Shown here piece by piece: positions 45,205 through 53,485 of a DNA stretch of 64,000 bases. The position numbers and the translations under genes are program-made. Source of the DNA: Caballeronia mineralivorans PML1(12) (lineage in GTDB: Bacteria > Pseudomonadota > Gammaproteobacteria > Burkholderiales > Burkholderiaceae); assembly GCF_001028175.1 (NCBI RefSeq), contig NZ_AEJF01000228.1, positions 1-64,000 on the forward strand. The letters run 5' to 3'. A model generated the notes under the pieces. It was not told where the DNA came from. It ran no database searches and saw only the letters and a list, made by a program, of their open reading frames with translations. Position 1 is the first letter of the stretch. Every line of letters starts with the position of its first letter.

Positions 45205-45236
45205 TCGTGCGATACAACATGGCGTGCGTCGTGCGA
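45205..45236. promoter_or_regulatory. Possible AraC-type direct-repeat operator
   Basis: TCGTGCGA occurs at 45205-45212 and 45229-45236, 24 bases apart, ending 32 bases before the binding-protein ATG. AraC proteins often bind direct repeats of about two helical turns, so the fused AraC-acetamidase could act here. Weak evidence from spacing and position. Confidence 0.35.
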
Positions 45237-45268
45237 GCCATTGTTATCAGCCACTTAGGAGCGTCTCA

Positions 45269-46198
45269 ATGCATATCAATCTTTTCGGCCGTGGGCGACG
45301 CTTCCTGAGCGCAAGCGCTAATCGCGCACGCTTGCGCCAAGCGATCCTCGGCAGCGTTTGTCTTGCGGTCTTCCTGGTATCCGGACAGGCCAAAGCGGCG
45401 GGCCCGGCAACGCCGGCAGCATGCAAAGCGCTACAGGCCAAGTATCCGCAGCTCAAAGGCAAGACGCTCGTCAATGCGATCAATCCGCATACGCCCGGCT
45501 ACGAGGCCCTGGACCCCAATGATCCGAGCAAATACATCGGCTTCGACATCGATCTGGGCGAGCTGATCGGCAACTGCCTCGGCTTTACGATGACCTACAA
45601 GCCCGTCACGTTCGCCGCCTTGCTGACCACCTTGCAGAGCGGCCAGGCCGATATCGTGATCTCCGACATCTATGCGACCGAGGAGCGCGCCAAAGCAGCC
45701 GACTTTATCACCTACTCCAAAGTGTTCGATGGCGTTCTGGTGGTCAAAGGCAATCCGAAGAAGATCACCGGCATCAACACGACGATGTGCGGCACGACGG
45801 CGGCTGAAAACACAGGCTACGTAGAAGTTCCGCTCATCCAGAATCTTGCCCCGGCATGCAAGGCGCCGGGCAAGCCAGAGGCCACGGTGCAACTCTACGA
45901 CAACAATGCGAACTGTATCCAGGCGATCCTGGCCGGTCGAGCCGACACATACATCAACGATGTCAACACGGTGGACCAGGCGGTCAAGGCGTTCCCCGAC
46001 AAGCTCGAGAAGGCGACAGCGGTGACGCTGCCTTACTCGGTAGGCATCGCCGTGCCGAAGGGCAAGACCGAATTCCGTGACGCCATCATGGCGGCACTGG
46101 TCACGGTTCAGAAGAGCGGTGCGCAGACCGAACTGCTGAACAAGTGGCAACTCGGCGCGGAGAACCTCGAAACGCCCAAGCTGATCGTATCCAACTAA
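45269..46198 (+). CDS. Amino-acid-type (SBP_bac_3) ABC substrate-binding protein
   Basis: A 309-residue protein from ATG 45269 with TAGGAG 7 bases upstream. The signal peptide is long and basic (FGRGRRFLSASANRARLRQA, hydrophobic stretch, cleavage after AKAA). The fold has KYIGFDIDLGELIGNCLGFTMTY and LLTTLQSGQADIVISDIYATEERAKAADFITYSK, a polar amino acid receptor. The ligand is probably an amide or amidated amino acid. Its stop overlaps the start of the transporter gene (TAATG). Confidence 0.9.
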   Translation: MHINLFGRGRRFLSASANRARLRQAILGSVCLAVFLVSGQAKAAGPATPAACKALQAKYPQLKGKTLVNAINPHTPGYEALDPNDPSKYIGFDIDLGELIGNCLGFTMTYKPVTFAALLTTLQSGQADIVISDIYATEERAKAADFITYSKVFDGVLVVKGNPKKITGINTTMCGTTAAENTGYVEVPLIQNLAPACKAPGKPEATVQLYDNNANCIQAILAGRADTYINDVNTVDQAVKAFPDKLEKATAVTLPYSVGIAVPKGKTEFRDAIMAALVTVQKSGAQTELLNKWQLGAENLETPKLIVSN

Positions 46199-47811
46199 TG
46201 GATCTTTTCCTCCATTATCTGCGCTTGCCTTACCTGCTTCAAGGCATCGGCTTTACGATCGCCGTCACTGGCCTGGCCCTGGCCGGCGGACTGGCGGTGG
46301 GGCTGCTTCTCGCCAGCATGCAGCTTAGTCGCCTCAGGCCGCTGGCTGCCATCGCCCGGGGCTATACGGTCATCTTCCGTGGAACGCCCCTGATCCTTCA
46401 ACTGGTGTTCGCCTACGACGCGTTGCCGCACATCGGGCTCAAACTGAGCGCGATGGGCGCAGCGGGTCTCGCGCTGGCGGCTAACGAGGGGCCATTCATC
46501 GCCGAGATACTGCGCTCCGGCGTGCTTGGCGTCGACCGGGGCCAAACCGTGGCGGGTCAGGCTCTGGGCATGACGCCCGCGGTTCTGATGCGGCGAGTGA
46601 TCGCGCCACAGGCGATCCGCACCATGGTGCCGGCGCTCGGTAACGAGTCGGTCAGCGCATTGAAGAACTCGTCGCTGGCTTCGGTGATCTCCGTCGGCGA
46701 GCTGACGTTGCGCAGCACGCAGCTCGCCTCATCGACGTTCGACTTTTTCTCCATCTTCTTTGCGTCAGGCCTGATCTATCTGTTCCTGACCGGCGCCATC
46801 GCCGCGATCCAGCTTGTCATCGAGGGAGCGCTCGATCTGGATCGGCCGGCATCGCCGAACCGCTTCCTGCGCCTGCTGCCGTGGCATCGCTCGAGCCTTG
46901 CCGCCAGGCCGGCTGCCGTTGCGCCGGCTGCATCCCCGGCGGACGCAGCCGGCGACATTTCGTCAGCTTTCGCGCGCGCGACGGTTTCAGACCGTGCTAA
47001 ACGGTACACCGCGCTGGCACGGAACGGTGCGTCGGTGCAAATCAGCGCTTTGCACAAGCGCTATGGCGAGCAGATCGTGCTTGATGGGTTCGACCTCACG
47101 ATTCGCACGGGAGAAGTTGTCGCGCTGCTAGGGCCAAGCGGATCTGGCAAGAGCACGCTGCTGCGCTGTATCAATCATCTCGAGCAGTGGGACGCGGGCG
47201 AGATACGCGTCGGAGGGCGGCGCCTCGGCTTTCGCGACGACGGGCGGCGGTTGAACCCGCACGACCTGGCGAACGAGCGCGCGAGCGTGGGCGTTGGCAT
47301 GGTGTTCCAGCAATTCAATCTGTTCAGCCATTTGACTGCACGGGAAAACATCGCCGGGCCGCTGCGCTGGGTGCACGGTATGGCGCCCGCCGACGCCCAC
47401 CGGCGCGCGCACGAACTACTGGAACGCGTTGGCCTGAGCCATCGCGCGGATGCACTGCCACGGCATTTGTCCGGCGGCCAGCAGCAGCGCGTGGCCATTG
47501 CGCGAGCGTTGGCGCCGAATCCTCGTGTGCTGCTGCTCGACGAGCCCACGTCGGCCCTGGACCCGGAACTGGTTGGCGAAGTGCTGGAGGTGATCCGAAA
47601 ACTGGCGCTCGAGGACGGGCTGACGATGATTATCTCCACGCATCAGCTGCGCTTTGCCGACGAGGTGGCCGACCGCGTCGTGTTCCTCAGCGGCGGAACG
47701 GTGGTCGAGGACGGCCCGGCTCACGAGGTGCTCACGCGGCCTCGCCATCCGTTGACGGCCCGATTCCTGAGCGTGATGGGCGCCGACAGCAGGGTGGAGG
47801 TCGTGTCGTGA
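46198..47811 (+). CDS. Amino-acid-type ABC transporter with permease and ATPase in one chain
   Basis: A 537-residue protein. Residues 1-225 form a HisMQ-type permease (LLQGIGFTIAVTGLALAGGLAVG; VIFRGTPLILQLVF; SGVLGVDRGQTVAGQALGMTP). An Ala/Pro-rich linker spans about 230-275. Then comes an ATPase with GPSGSGKSTLL, HLSGGQQQRVAIARALAPNP and VLLLDEPTSALDPE. Separate polypeptides are usual; fusion of both is known but uncommon. Its start overlaps the binding-protein stop by one base. Confidence 0.92.
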   Translation: MDLFLHYLRLPYLLQGIGFTIAVTGLALAGGLAVGLLLASMQLSRLRPLAAIARGYTVIFRGTPLILQLVFAYDALPHIGLKLSAMGAAGLALAANEGPFIAEILRSGVLGVDRGQTVAGQALGMTPAVLMRRVIAPQAIRTMVPALGNESVSALKNSSLASVISVGELTLRSTQLASSTFDFFSIFFASGLIYLFLTGAIAAIQLVIEGALDLDRPASPNRFLRLLPWHRSSLAARPAAVAPAASPADAAGDISSAFARATVSDRAKRYTALARNGASVQISALHKRYGEQIVLDGFDLTIRTGEVVALLGPSGSGKSTLLRCINHLEQWDAGEIRVGGRRLGFRDDGRRLNPHDLANERASVGVGMVFQQFNLFSHLTARENIAGPLRWVHGMAPADAHRRAHELLERVGLSHRADALPRHLSGGQQQRVAIARALAPNPRVLLLDEPTSALDPELVGEVLEVIRKLALEDGLTMIISTHQLRFADEVADRVVFLSGGTVVEDGPAHEVLTRPRHPLTARFLSVMGADSRVEVVS

Positions 47812-47905
47812 GCTGAGTGCCGTGAGTCCACTAGAGAGCCGTCCCTATCCGAACAATCCGAAAACAGACTGCCACAGCCCGCACGTCACTTCTCGAGGCC
47901 CGAAC

Positions 47906-49147
47906 ATGAAGCATCACACCCTTCCCGTGTCGCCCGCCACCGTGCATTGGGGATACTTCAGCAAGCAAGTCGCACCATGCCTGACGCTGCGGTCCGGCGA
48001 CCGGGCCACCATCGAGACGCTGACCCATCACGCGAACGACGACCACGAGCGCATGATTGCCGGCGACCCCGGCGCCGAGAGCGTGTTCCATTGGACCCGG
48101 GAGCACAAGGCGGTGTCGCGCCGTGGCGCAGGCCCGACGGCGGGACCCTTCAGGCTCGGCTCAGGTGAGGGGATAGGCGTGCACCTGCTGACCGGCCCGG
48201 TGGTCATGGAAGGCGCTGAGCCCGGCGACGTCCTGGAGGTTCGCATCCTGGACGTTCGCCCACGGCCGAGTTGTCACGCTTGTCACGCCGGCCGCTGCTT
48301 CGGCTCGAACGTGGCTGCCTCGTGGGGCTTCCAGTACCACGACCTGATCGAAGAACCGAAGCCCAGGGAAGTCGTCACCATCTTTGAGCTCGATACCTCC
48401 GGCGAACCTTTTGCGCGCGCCGTCTACAACTACATCTGGACGCCGCAAACCGATCCGGACGGCATTGTCCATTCGATGATCGACTATCCCGGCGTGCAGG
48501 TGGACCATGCACTCGTGCGGAGACGGGAGAACATTCTTCCCAACATCAAGGTGCCGGCGCGGCTGCATTTCGGGACCATGGGGCTGGCGCCTTCCGAGTC
48601 GGACTATGCCAGCTCGACCCCGCCCAGCTATACCGGCGGCAACATCGACGACTGGCGCGTCGGCAAGGGGGCGACGATGTACTACCCGGTCGCCGTCGAG
48701 GGCGCCTTCTTCTCAGTAGGCGACCCGCATGCGGCGCAAGGCGACAGCGAACTTGGCGGCACCGCGATCGAGACCTCGCTCACCGGCGATTTCGAATTCA
48801 TCCTTCATAAAAAGGATCAACTGGGCGGGACGATACTCGAGGGTCTTAGTCACCCCATGCTCGAAACGGAGCAGCAATGGTCGGTGTACGGCTTCACTTT
48901 TCCCAACTACCTGGCCGAACTCGGGCCCAACGCGCAGGTCGAAGTGGCGCAACACGCCAGTCTCGACAAGGCCATGCGCGACGCGTTCCGGAAGCTGCGG
49001 CGTTTCCTCATGACGGTGCACCACCTGAGCGAGGACGAAGCGATTGCGCTGATGTCGGTCGCGGCGGACTTCGGCGTGACTCAGGTTGTGGACGCGAACT
49101 GGGGCGTTCACGGCTCAATTCGCAAAAGTGTATTTACCGGAACGTGA
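47906..49147 (+). CDS. Acetamidase/formamidase (long form)
   Basis: A 413-residue protein from ATG 47906 (TCTCGAGGCC upstream). It shows the FmdA/AmdA fold: TVHWGYFSKQVAPCL, GDPGAESVFHWTREHKAVS, CHACHAGRCFGSNVAASWGF, GDPHAAQGDSELGGTAIE, MSVAADFGVTQVVDANWGVH. It is a close paralogue of the C-terminal half of the fused regulator at 42580-44952. It should hydrolyse a small amide taken up by the ABC system encoded just upstream. Confidence 0.93.
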   Translation: MKHHTLPVSPATVHWGYFSKQVAPCLTLRSGDRATIETLTHHANDDHERMIAGDPGAESVFHWTREHKAVSRRGAGPTAGPFRLGSGEGIGVHLLTGPVVMEGAEPGDVLEVRILDVRPRPSCHACHAGRCFGSNVAASWGFQYHDLIEEPKPREVVTIFELDTSGEPFARAVYNYIWTPQTDPDGIVHSMIDYPGVQVDHALVRRRENILPNIKVPARLHFGTMGLAPSESDYASSTPPSYTGGNIDDWRVGKGATMYYPVAVEGAFFSVGDPHAAQGDSELGGTAIETSLTGDFEFILHKKDQLGGTILEGLSHPMLETEQQWSVYGFTFPNYLAELGPNAQVEVAQHASLDKAMRDAFRKLRRFLMTVHHLSEDEAIALMSVAADFGVTQVVDANWGVHGSIRKSVFTGT

Positions 49148-49797
49148 GTGTGTCCCGGACCTTTGCGATAAGACTTTCATTAAAAAATACATCGCAATCC
49201 TAAGTTTTCGTGGCAAACACCGATTCGGCCGCTTGCCTGGCGCCGCGTTTTCACCAGCGACTGCGGAATCAAAAAAAAGCACCCCGAAGGGTGCTTGATT
49301 TTGACATGCCTTTGTTTTTCTTCATTGCTCGGCCCCGACGCCCCGACCCCGTTCTCAATGCCGACTGAGCACCGATACATGAATCAGCGCGTTTCAGTGG
49401 TGACTTGTAGACGGTTTGTTTTTGAAGTTGTGGAACTGAATATAGGTCAGACGAAAATAATGGTGTGAGGAATCTTCGGCGAAGTGTGGGCTGGCGCACG
49501 CAACGCTACAGGCAACCAATATGCGGCCTGCAGGAGCCGGCCAGCAGGGCGCTCAACAACAGTATCTGCCGCCCGGCGGGTGAACCGCGTAGTGACATCT
49601 CTACGGCGCGACCATGCACCGGATTCGATACTTGCCTGATCCGCCTGTTCCAAAAATCATCCGCCACGGCTGCAACGAAAATACGCAAGAGATCATTCGT
49701 GCTGATCCAAGTCGGTTTTTTGACCCGATCGTATCTTGAGACATCGACGTCACCTGTGTCGTGCCGTCCATAAACGATGGAATGGGAGAACCAGCTA
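49148..49797. other. Intergenic region with a terminator and no recognised protein gene
   Basis: About 650 bases between the acetamidase and the cyclase-family gene. The only definite element is the hairpin at 49277-49304. The sequence from about 49300 to 49500 could encode a short RNA read from the minus strand. The small open frames are not family-like. Confidence 0.5.
49269..49296 (-). terminator. Intrinsic terminator, strongest on the minus strand
   Basis: Stem AAGCACCC/GGGTGCTT with a 4-base loop (49277-49296). Read on the minus strand it is followed by an 8-base U-run, a textbook Rho-independent terminator. On the plus strand the U-run is shorter (GATTTTGAC), so it can also end the acetamidase transcript. 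No minus-strand gene is known upstream. Confidence 0.8.
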
Positions 49798-50490
49798 ATG
49801 TTCCAAAATCCGATCAAGGAAGTAATCGATCTAAGTCACGAAGTCTCCGAGAACATGGAAAATATCTCGGGGTGGACGACTGCATTTCCGATGATGGATA
49901 CGATCGCCAAGACAAAGCAGCTCAGTGGTGGAAAGGTGGGTTATGCAGCTCGAATGATCCTTATCTCGGAGCACACGGGCACGCATATAGATGCCCCTCG
50001 CCATTTCGTCGAGGACGGCATGGACGTAGCGTCTATTCCCGTCCAGCAGTTGTGCCTGCCGGGCCACCTCCTGGACCTCACTCATCGCAAAGTCGGCGAG
50101 GCGATCACGGTCGATGATTTCGAGGCGGCCGAGAAGGTGTCGGGAAAGGCGGTGGGTCCGGGTAGTGCGCTTATATGCTGGACGGGTGTCGACAAGGTGT
50201 GGGGCCAAAAGAATATGAACCGTATCCGGCCGCATATCCCGGCGGAATCGGCGCGCTGGATGGTCGAGAAAAAGGTCACGCTGTTCGCTACGGACCTCAT
50301 CGGCATGGATCATCCGGATGAATGGCATGACCCGACACATCTGGCGTGGCTCGAGAACAATATCTGCATGGTTCAGCAGCTTTGTCATCTCGACAAGCTG
50401 GTTGACAGGGATTTTCTTTTTTGCGCGTTCCCGATCAAGACCATCGGGGGAACCGGTTGTCCGGTGCGCGCGGTCGCGCTGGTCGTCTGA
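49798..50490 (+). CDS. Cyclase-family metal-dependent hydrolase (kynurenine formamidase-like)
   Basis: 230 residues from ATG 49798 (GGGAGAACCAGCTA upstream); an ATG at 49777 is an alternative. It has the family metal motif SEHTGTHIDAPRHF (about residues 62-75), plus VIDLSHEVSENM and HLAWLENNICMVQQL. The fold hydrolyses formylated amines or cyclic amides such as N-formylkynurenine or isatin. It heads a group with an amino-acid-type ABC system that starts 60 bases downstream. Confidence 0.88.
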   Translation: MFQNPIKEVIDLSHEVSENMENISGWTTAFPMMDTIAKTKQLSGGKVGYAARMILISEHTGTHIDAPRHFVEDGMDVASIPVQQLCLPGHLLDLTHRKVGEAITVDDFEAAEKVSGKAVGPGSALICWTGVDKVWGQKNMNRIRPHIPAESARWMVEKKVTLFATDLIGMDHPDEWHDPTHLAWLENNICMVQQLCHLDKLVDRDFLFCAFPIKTIGGTGCPVRAVALVV

Positions 50491-50550
50491 GTTGGTCATC
50501 CGAGACTCGCAAGGCACCTGTGGTACGAACTACTTGGGAGAGATATTGCC

Positions 50551-51405
50551 ATGATCCGCAAGAGCTTCGCTTTACTGATAGTTTTGTTCCTCGTTACTGC
50601 GGGCGTTGCCCATGCGCAGGATGCTAAATGCGAGCCGGCCAGGCTTAAGGAGAAGTATCCAAGCCTCGTCGGGAAGACGGTCAAGGTAGCGCTGGATGGC
50701 CTGCAGCGGCCGTTCACCTACCGCGATCCTCAAAATCCCGACAAGATCATCGGTGTGGATATCGATCTCGCCAAAGCAACATTCGATTGCATCGGCGTGC
50801 CGTGGACGCAGAGCGTCGGCGTGTGGGCGGGTCTGATTACCTCGGTGACCGAGGGTCGCAATGACGTCATGTGGGACACCCTGAACTACACGCCGGCCCG
50901 CGCGAAGCAGGTGAACTATGCGCTCTATCTTTCCGCGGCTACGGGCTTCCTCGTACATGCCGGCAACCCCAAGCACGTTGATAGCCTCGATTCGATCTGT
51001 GGCCTGAATGCGGCGGCCGGCCTTGGCACGGTTGAAGAGGCGGCGTTTCACGACCTGGGCAAGAAGTGCGTCAGTATGGGAAAGCCCGACATTAATCTGG
51101 TCACTTACACTGATCTGAATGCCGGGCTGCGACAGGTCGCGAGCGGTCGCGTGGATGTCATCATGACCGATCTCGCCATGTCGAACATCCTTGTCGCCGA
51201 CCAGCCGCAGAACCTCGCGCTGGCATTTAACATCCTGAGCGGCTTTCACGTCGGCGTCGCGGTGAACAAGGGCGAGACCGAACTGCTCCAGGCTATTTCC
51301 GAAGCGTTGAAGGTCGTTCAGGCGAGCGGCCAGGAAAAGGCAATATTGGCCAAGTACAGGGTCGATCCGTCGCTGCAGTATCCGGTTGAGATCAAGACGG
51401 AATAG
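50551..51405 (+). CDS. Amino-acid-type ABC substrate-binding protein
   Basis: A 284-residue protein with signal peptide MIRKSFALLIVLFLVTAGVAHA (shown in part) and SBP_bac_3 sequence (RPFTYRDPQNPDKIIGVDIDLAKATFDCIG; AGLITSVTEGRNDVMWDTLNYTPARAKQVNYALYLS). The ligand is unknown; context suggests an aromatic or amidated amino acid. GGGAGAG precedes the ATG at 50551. First part of the ABC system with the fused transporter gene downstream. Confidence 0.9.
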   Translation: MIRKSFALLIVLFLVTAGVAHAQDAKCEPARLKEKYPSLVGKTVKVALDGLQRPFTYRDPQNPDKIIGVDIDLAKATFDCIGVPWTQSVGVWAGLITSVTEGRNDVMWDTLNYTPARAKQVNYALYLSAATGFLVHAGNPKHVDSLDSICGLNAAAGLGTVEEAAFHDLGKKCVSMGKPDINLVTYTDLNAGLRQVASGRVDVIMTDLAMSNILVADQPQNLALAFNILSGFHVGVAVNKGETELLQAISEALKVVQASGQEKAILAKYRVDPSLQYPVEIKTE

Positions 51406-51574
51406 CGGTCTGCGATGCCGTGCCGGGGCGGCCGGAAGGCCGTTTGTCCAACACGGCATGACGGCAACATACCCGCAATCGGACGGCCGCTCGCGCCTGG
51501 CGAAGTGCCGACGTGTCGAATGGAGCCTATCGGACCCGTTTCCGGGAAAGGCCGGCGAGAAGGAATAGTTGCCA

Positions 51575-53470
51575 ATGGCATACCGATCTATTGCCCGAAC
51601 AAACGCAGGAACGAGAACGCCATTCATCGCACTGCTGGACGTGTTGCGGGGTCTGCTTCTTGTCGGCGTACGGTTCCTGAATCGAAGCGTTCTGAAGCGG
51701 ACCTTACTGGTCGGGGGATTATTCGCGCTGTCCGTGACATTGGCCTTCGCAGCGAGCGATCTGGTGGGTGGACAGGGAGGAAACTTCGGAAGCGGTGGCT
51801 GCATAGTAGGGTGCCCGGACGCTGCATCGACGCCTACAGCAACACCCAAAGCGGCGCCAGCGCCGCCGCCTCCCGCGGCTACTTCGGCCGCAACCCGATC
51901 GATGATCACCGTAACGGCGATCCAGGCAGCGATAGGCTATCTCTTCGATCCGTTCCTCGCGAAAGGGGCGCTGCTGGCCATCGAAATAGCCGCCCTCGCG
52001 ATGGTGGGCGGCGCGATCCTCGGGCTGATCCTTGCCTTGATGCGGCTGTCCAGTGTCCGCGCGGTCAGCAGCGCGGCCTGGTCTTACATCTGGTTCATGC
52101 GCGGAACGCCGGTCATACTGCAGATCATATTTCTTTATGACGCGTTGCCCGTGGTGGGCATCGAGCTCGATAGCTTTACCACGGCAGTTCTCGGGTTCAT
52201 GCTCAACGAGGCCGCTTTTAGCGCTGAGATCATCCGCGGCGGCATTCTCTCGGTGGACCGCAAGCAGAGCCTTGCCGCCGCCTCCTTCGGCATGGGACCG
52301 CTCCTGACGCTACGGCGCATCATCCTGCCTCAGGCAATGCGGGCCATCCTGCCGGGCATGGCCAATCAGGGCATTTCCATGATCAAGGGCACGTCGATCG
52401 CCTCGGTGATCTTCGTGAACGAACTCACTTTCCGGGCTCAGCAGATCGTCGGACAGAATTTCAAGTTCTTCACGGTCTTCGCTGCCGCTGGTGTCCTCTA
52501 TCTGGTGATGACGAGCGCGGTCGCCGTGGCGCAATACTATCTCGAGCGTGCCTTCAATCCGGAGACGGAACGCAAACGGCGCCCGACACTGCCGGCGCTT
52601 ACCGATGGCGTGGACAGACCGGCCGCGCCACCGGCCAGGAACCTGTTGTGGATCGATGCCGTTCGAACCGGCGATACTCTGGTGCCGGTTTCCGAAGATC
52701 CCTTCGTCGTCTGCTACAACGTGCAGAAGGCCTATGGGCAGAAGGAGATACTTCGAGGCATCGACCTGGTGATCAAGCGCGGTGAAGTCGTGGTCTTGAT
52801 GGGGCCGAGCGGTTCAGGCAAGAGCACGCTGCTGCGCCTGGTCAATCATCTGGAACCGCTGGACTGGGGGCAAATAACCGTCGACGGCAAATATGTCGGT
52901 TATGAAAAGCAGCTTGGCGGCGGCCTGCGCCCGACCCGCAATCTTGCGAAAGCACGGGCCGATGCCCGTATCGGCATGGTATTTCAGCATTTCAACCTGT
53001 TCGATCATCTCACCGCGCTGGAAAACATCGTCGAGGCGCCGGTTCATGTCTATGGGGAACCAATGGCAAAAGCGCACGCGCTGGGCCTCGACTTGTTGAG
53101 CGCGGTTGGATTGGCGGCCCATGCAGATCATCTGCCTCATCGTCTTTCCGGCGGCCAGCAGCAGCGTGTGGCGATCGCCCGCGCGCTCGCCATTTCGCCT
53201 CGCCTGATGCTGTTCGATGAACCGACCTCCGCGCTCGATCCCGAGCTGGTGGGTGAGGTGCTGGCTGTTATTCGCAGGCTCGCCAAGGCCGGCATGACCA
53301 TGATGGTGGTCACGCATGAGGTGCGGTTTGCGCGTGAGGTGGCGGATCGCGTGATCTTCATGGACGAAGGACAGGTGATCGAGGAGGGCCCGCCGAATGA
53401 AGTACTCGACCATCCGAAGCATGAGCGAACACAGCGATTCCTGAGGATGGTTGAAACGCGAGCCGAATGA
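51575..53470 (+). CDS. Amino-acid-type ABC transporter, permease and ATPase fused, extended N-terminus
   Basis: 631 residues from ATG 51575 (GAAGGAATAG upstream). The first about 115 residues add a membrane helix and a low-complexity Gly/Ala/Pro stretch not found in normal permeases. The HisMQ-type permease spans about 117-325 (LLAIEIAALAMVGGAILGLI; SYIWFMRGTPVILQII), and the ATPase about 365-630 (GPSGSGKSTLLRLV; RLSGGQQQRVAIARALA; LMLFDEPTSALDPE). It is the second permease-ATPase fusion in this window. It is convergent with the livGF-type gene 16 bases away. Confidence 0.9.
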   Translation: MAYRSIARTNAGTRTPFIALLDVLRGLLLVGVRFLNRSVLKRTLLVGGLFALSVTLAFAASDLVGGQGGNFGSGGCIVGCPDAASTPTATPKAAPAPPPPAATSAATRSMITVTAIQAAIGYLFDPFLAKGALLAIEIAALAMVGGAILGLILALMRLSSVRAVSSAAWSYIWFMRGTPVILQIIFLYDALPVVGIELDSFTTAVLGFMLNEAAFSAEIIRGGILSVDRKQSLAAASFGMGPLLTLRRIILPQAMRAILPGMANQGISMIKGTSIASVIFVNELTFRAQQIVGQNFKFFTVFAAAGVLYLVMTSAVAVAQYYLERAFNPETERKRRPTLPALTDGVDRPAAPPARNLLWIDAVRTGDTLVPVSEDPFVVCYNVQKAYGQKEILRGIDLVIKRGEVVVLMGPSGSGKSTLLRLVNHLEPLDWGQITVDGKYVGYEKQLGGGLRPTRNLAKARADARIGMVFQHFNLFDHLTALENIVEAPVHVYGEPMAKAHALGLDLLSAVGLAAHADHLPHRLSGGQQQRVAIARALAISPRLMLFDEPTSALDPELVGEVLAVIRRLAKAGMTMMVVTHEVRFAREVADRVIFMDEGQVIEEGPPNEVLDHPKHERTQRFLRMVETRAE

Positions 53471-53485
53471 ACTTCGCCGGGACGA

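Larger units (their letters stand above)
44953..45268. other. Divergent regulatory region between the fusion gene and the ABC operon
   Basis: About 316 bases holding promoters in both directions. It contains a 35-base palindrome (45073-45107) and a pair of TCGTGCGA direct repeats (45205, 45229). The first codons of the fusion frame upstream of 44952 also lie here. Confidence 0.5.
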
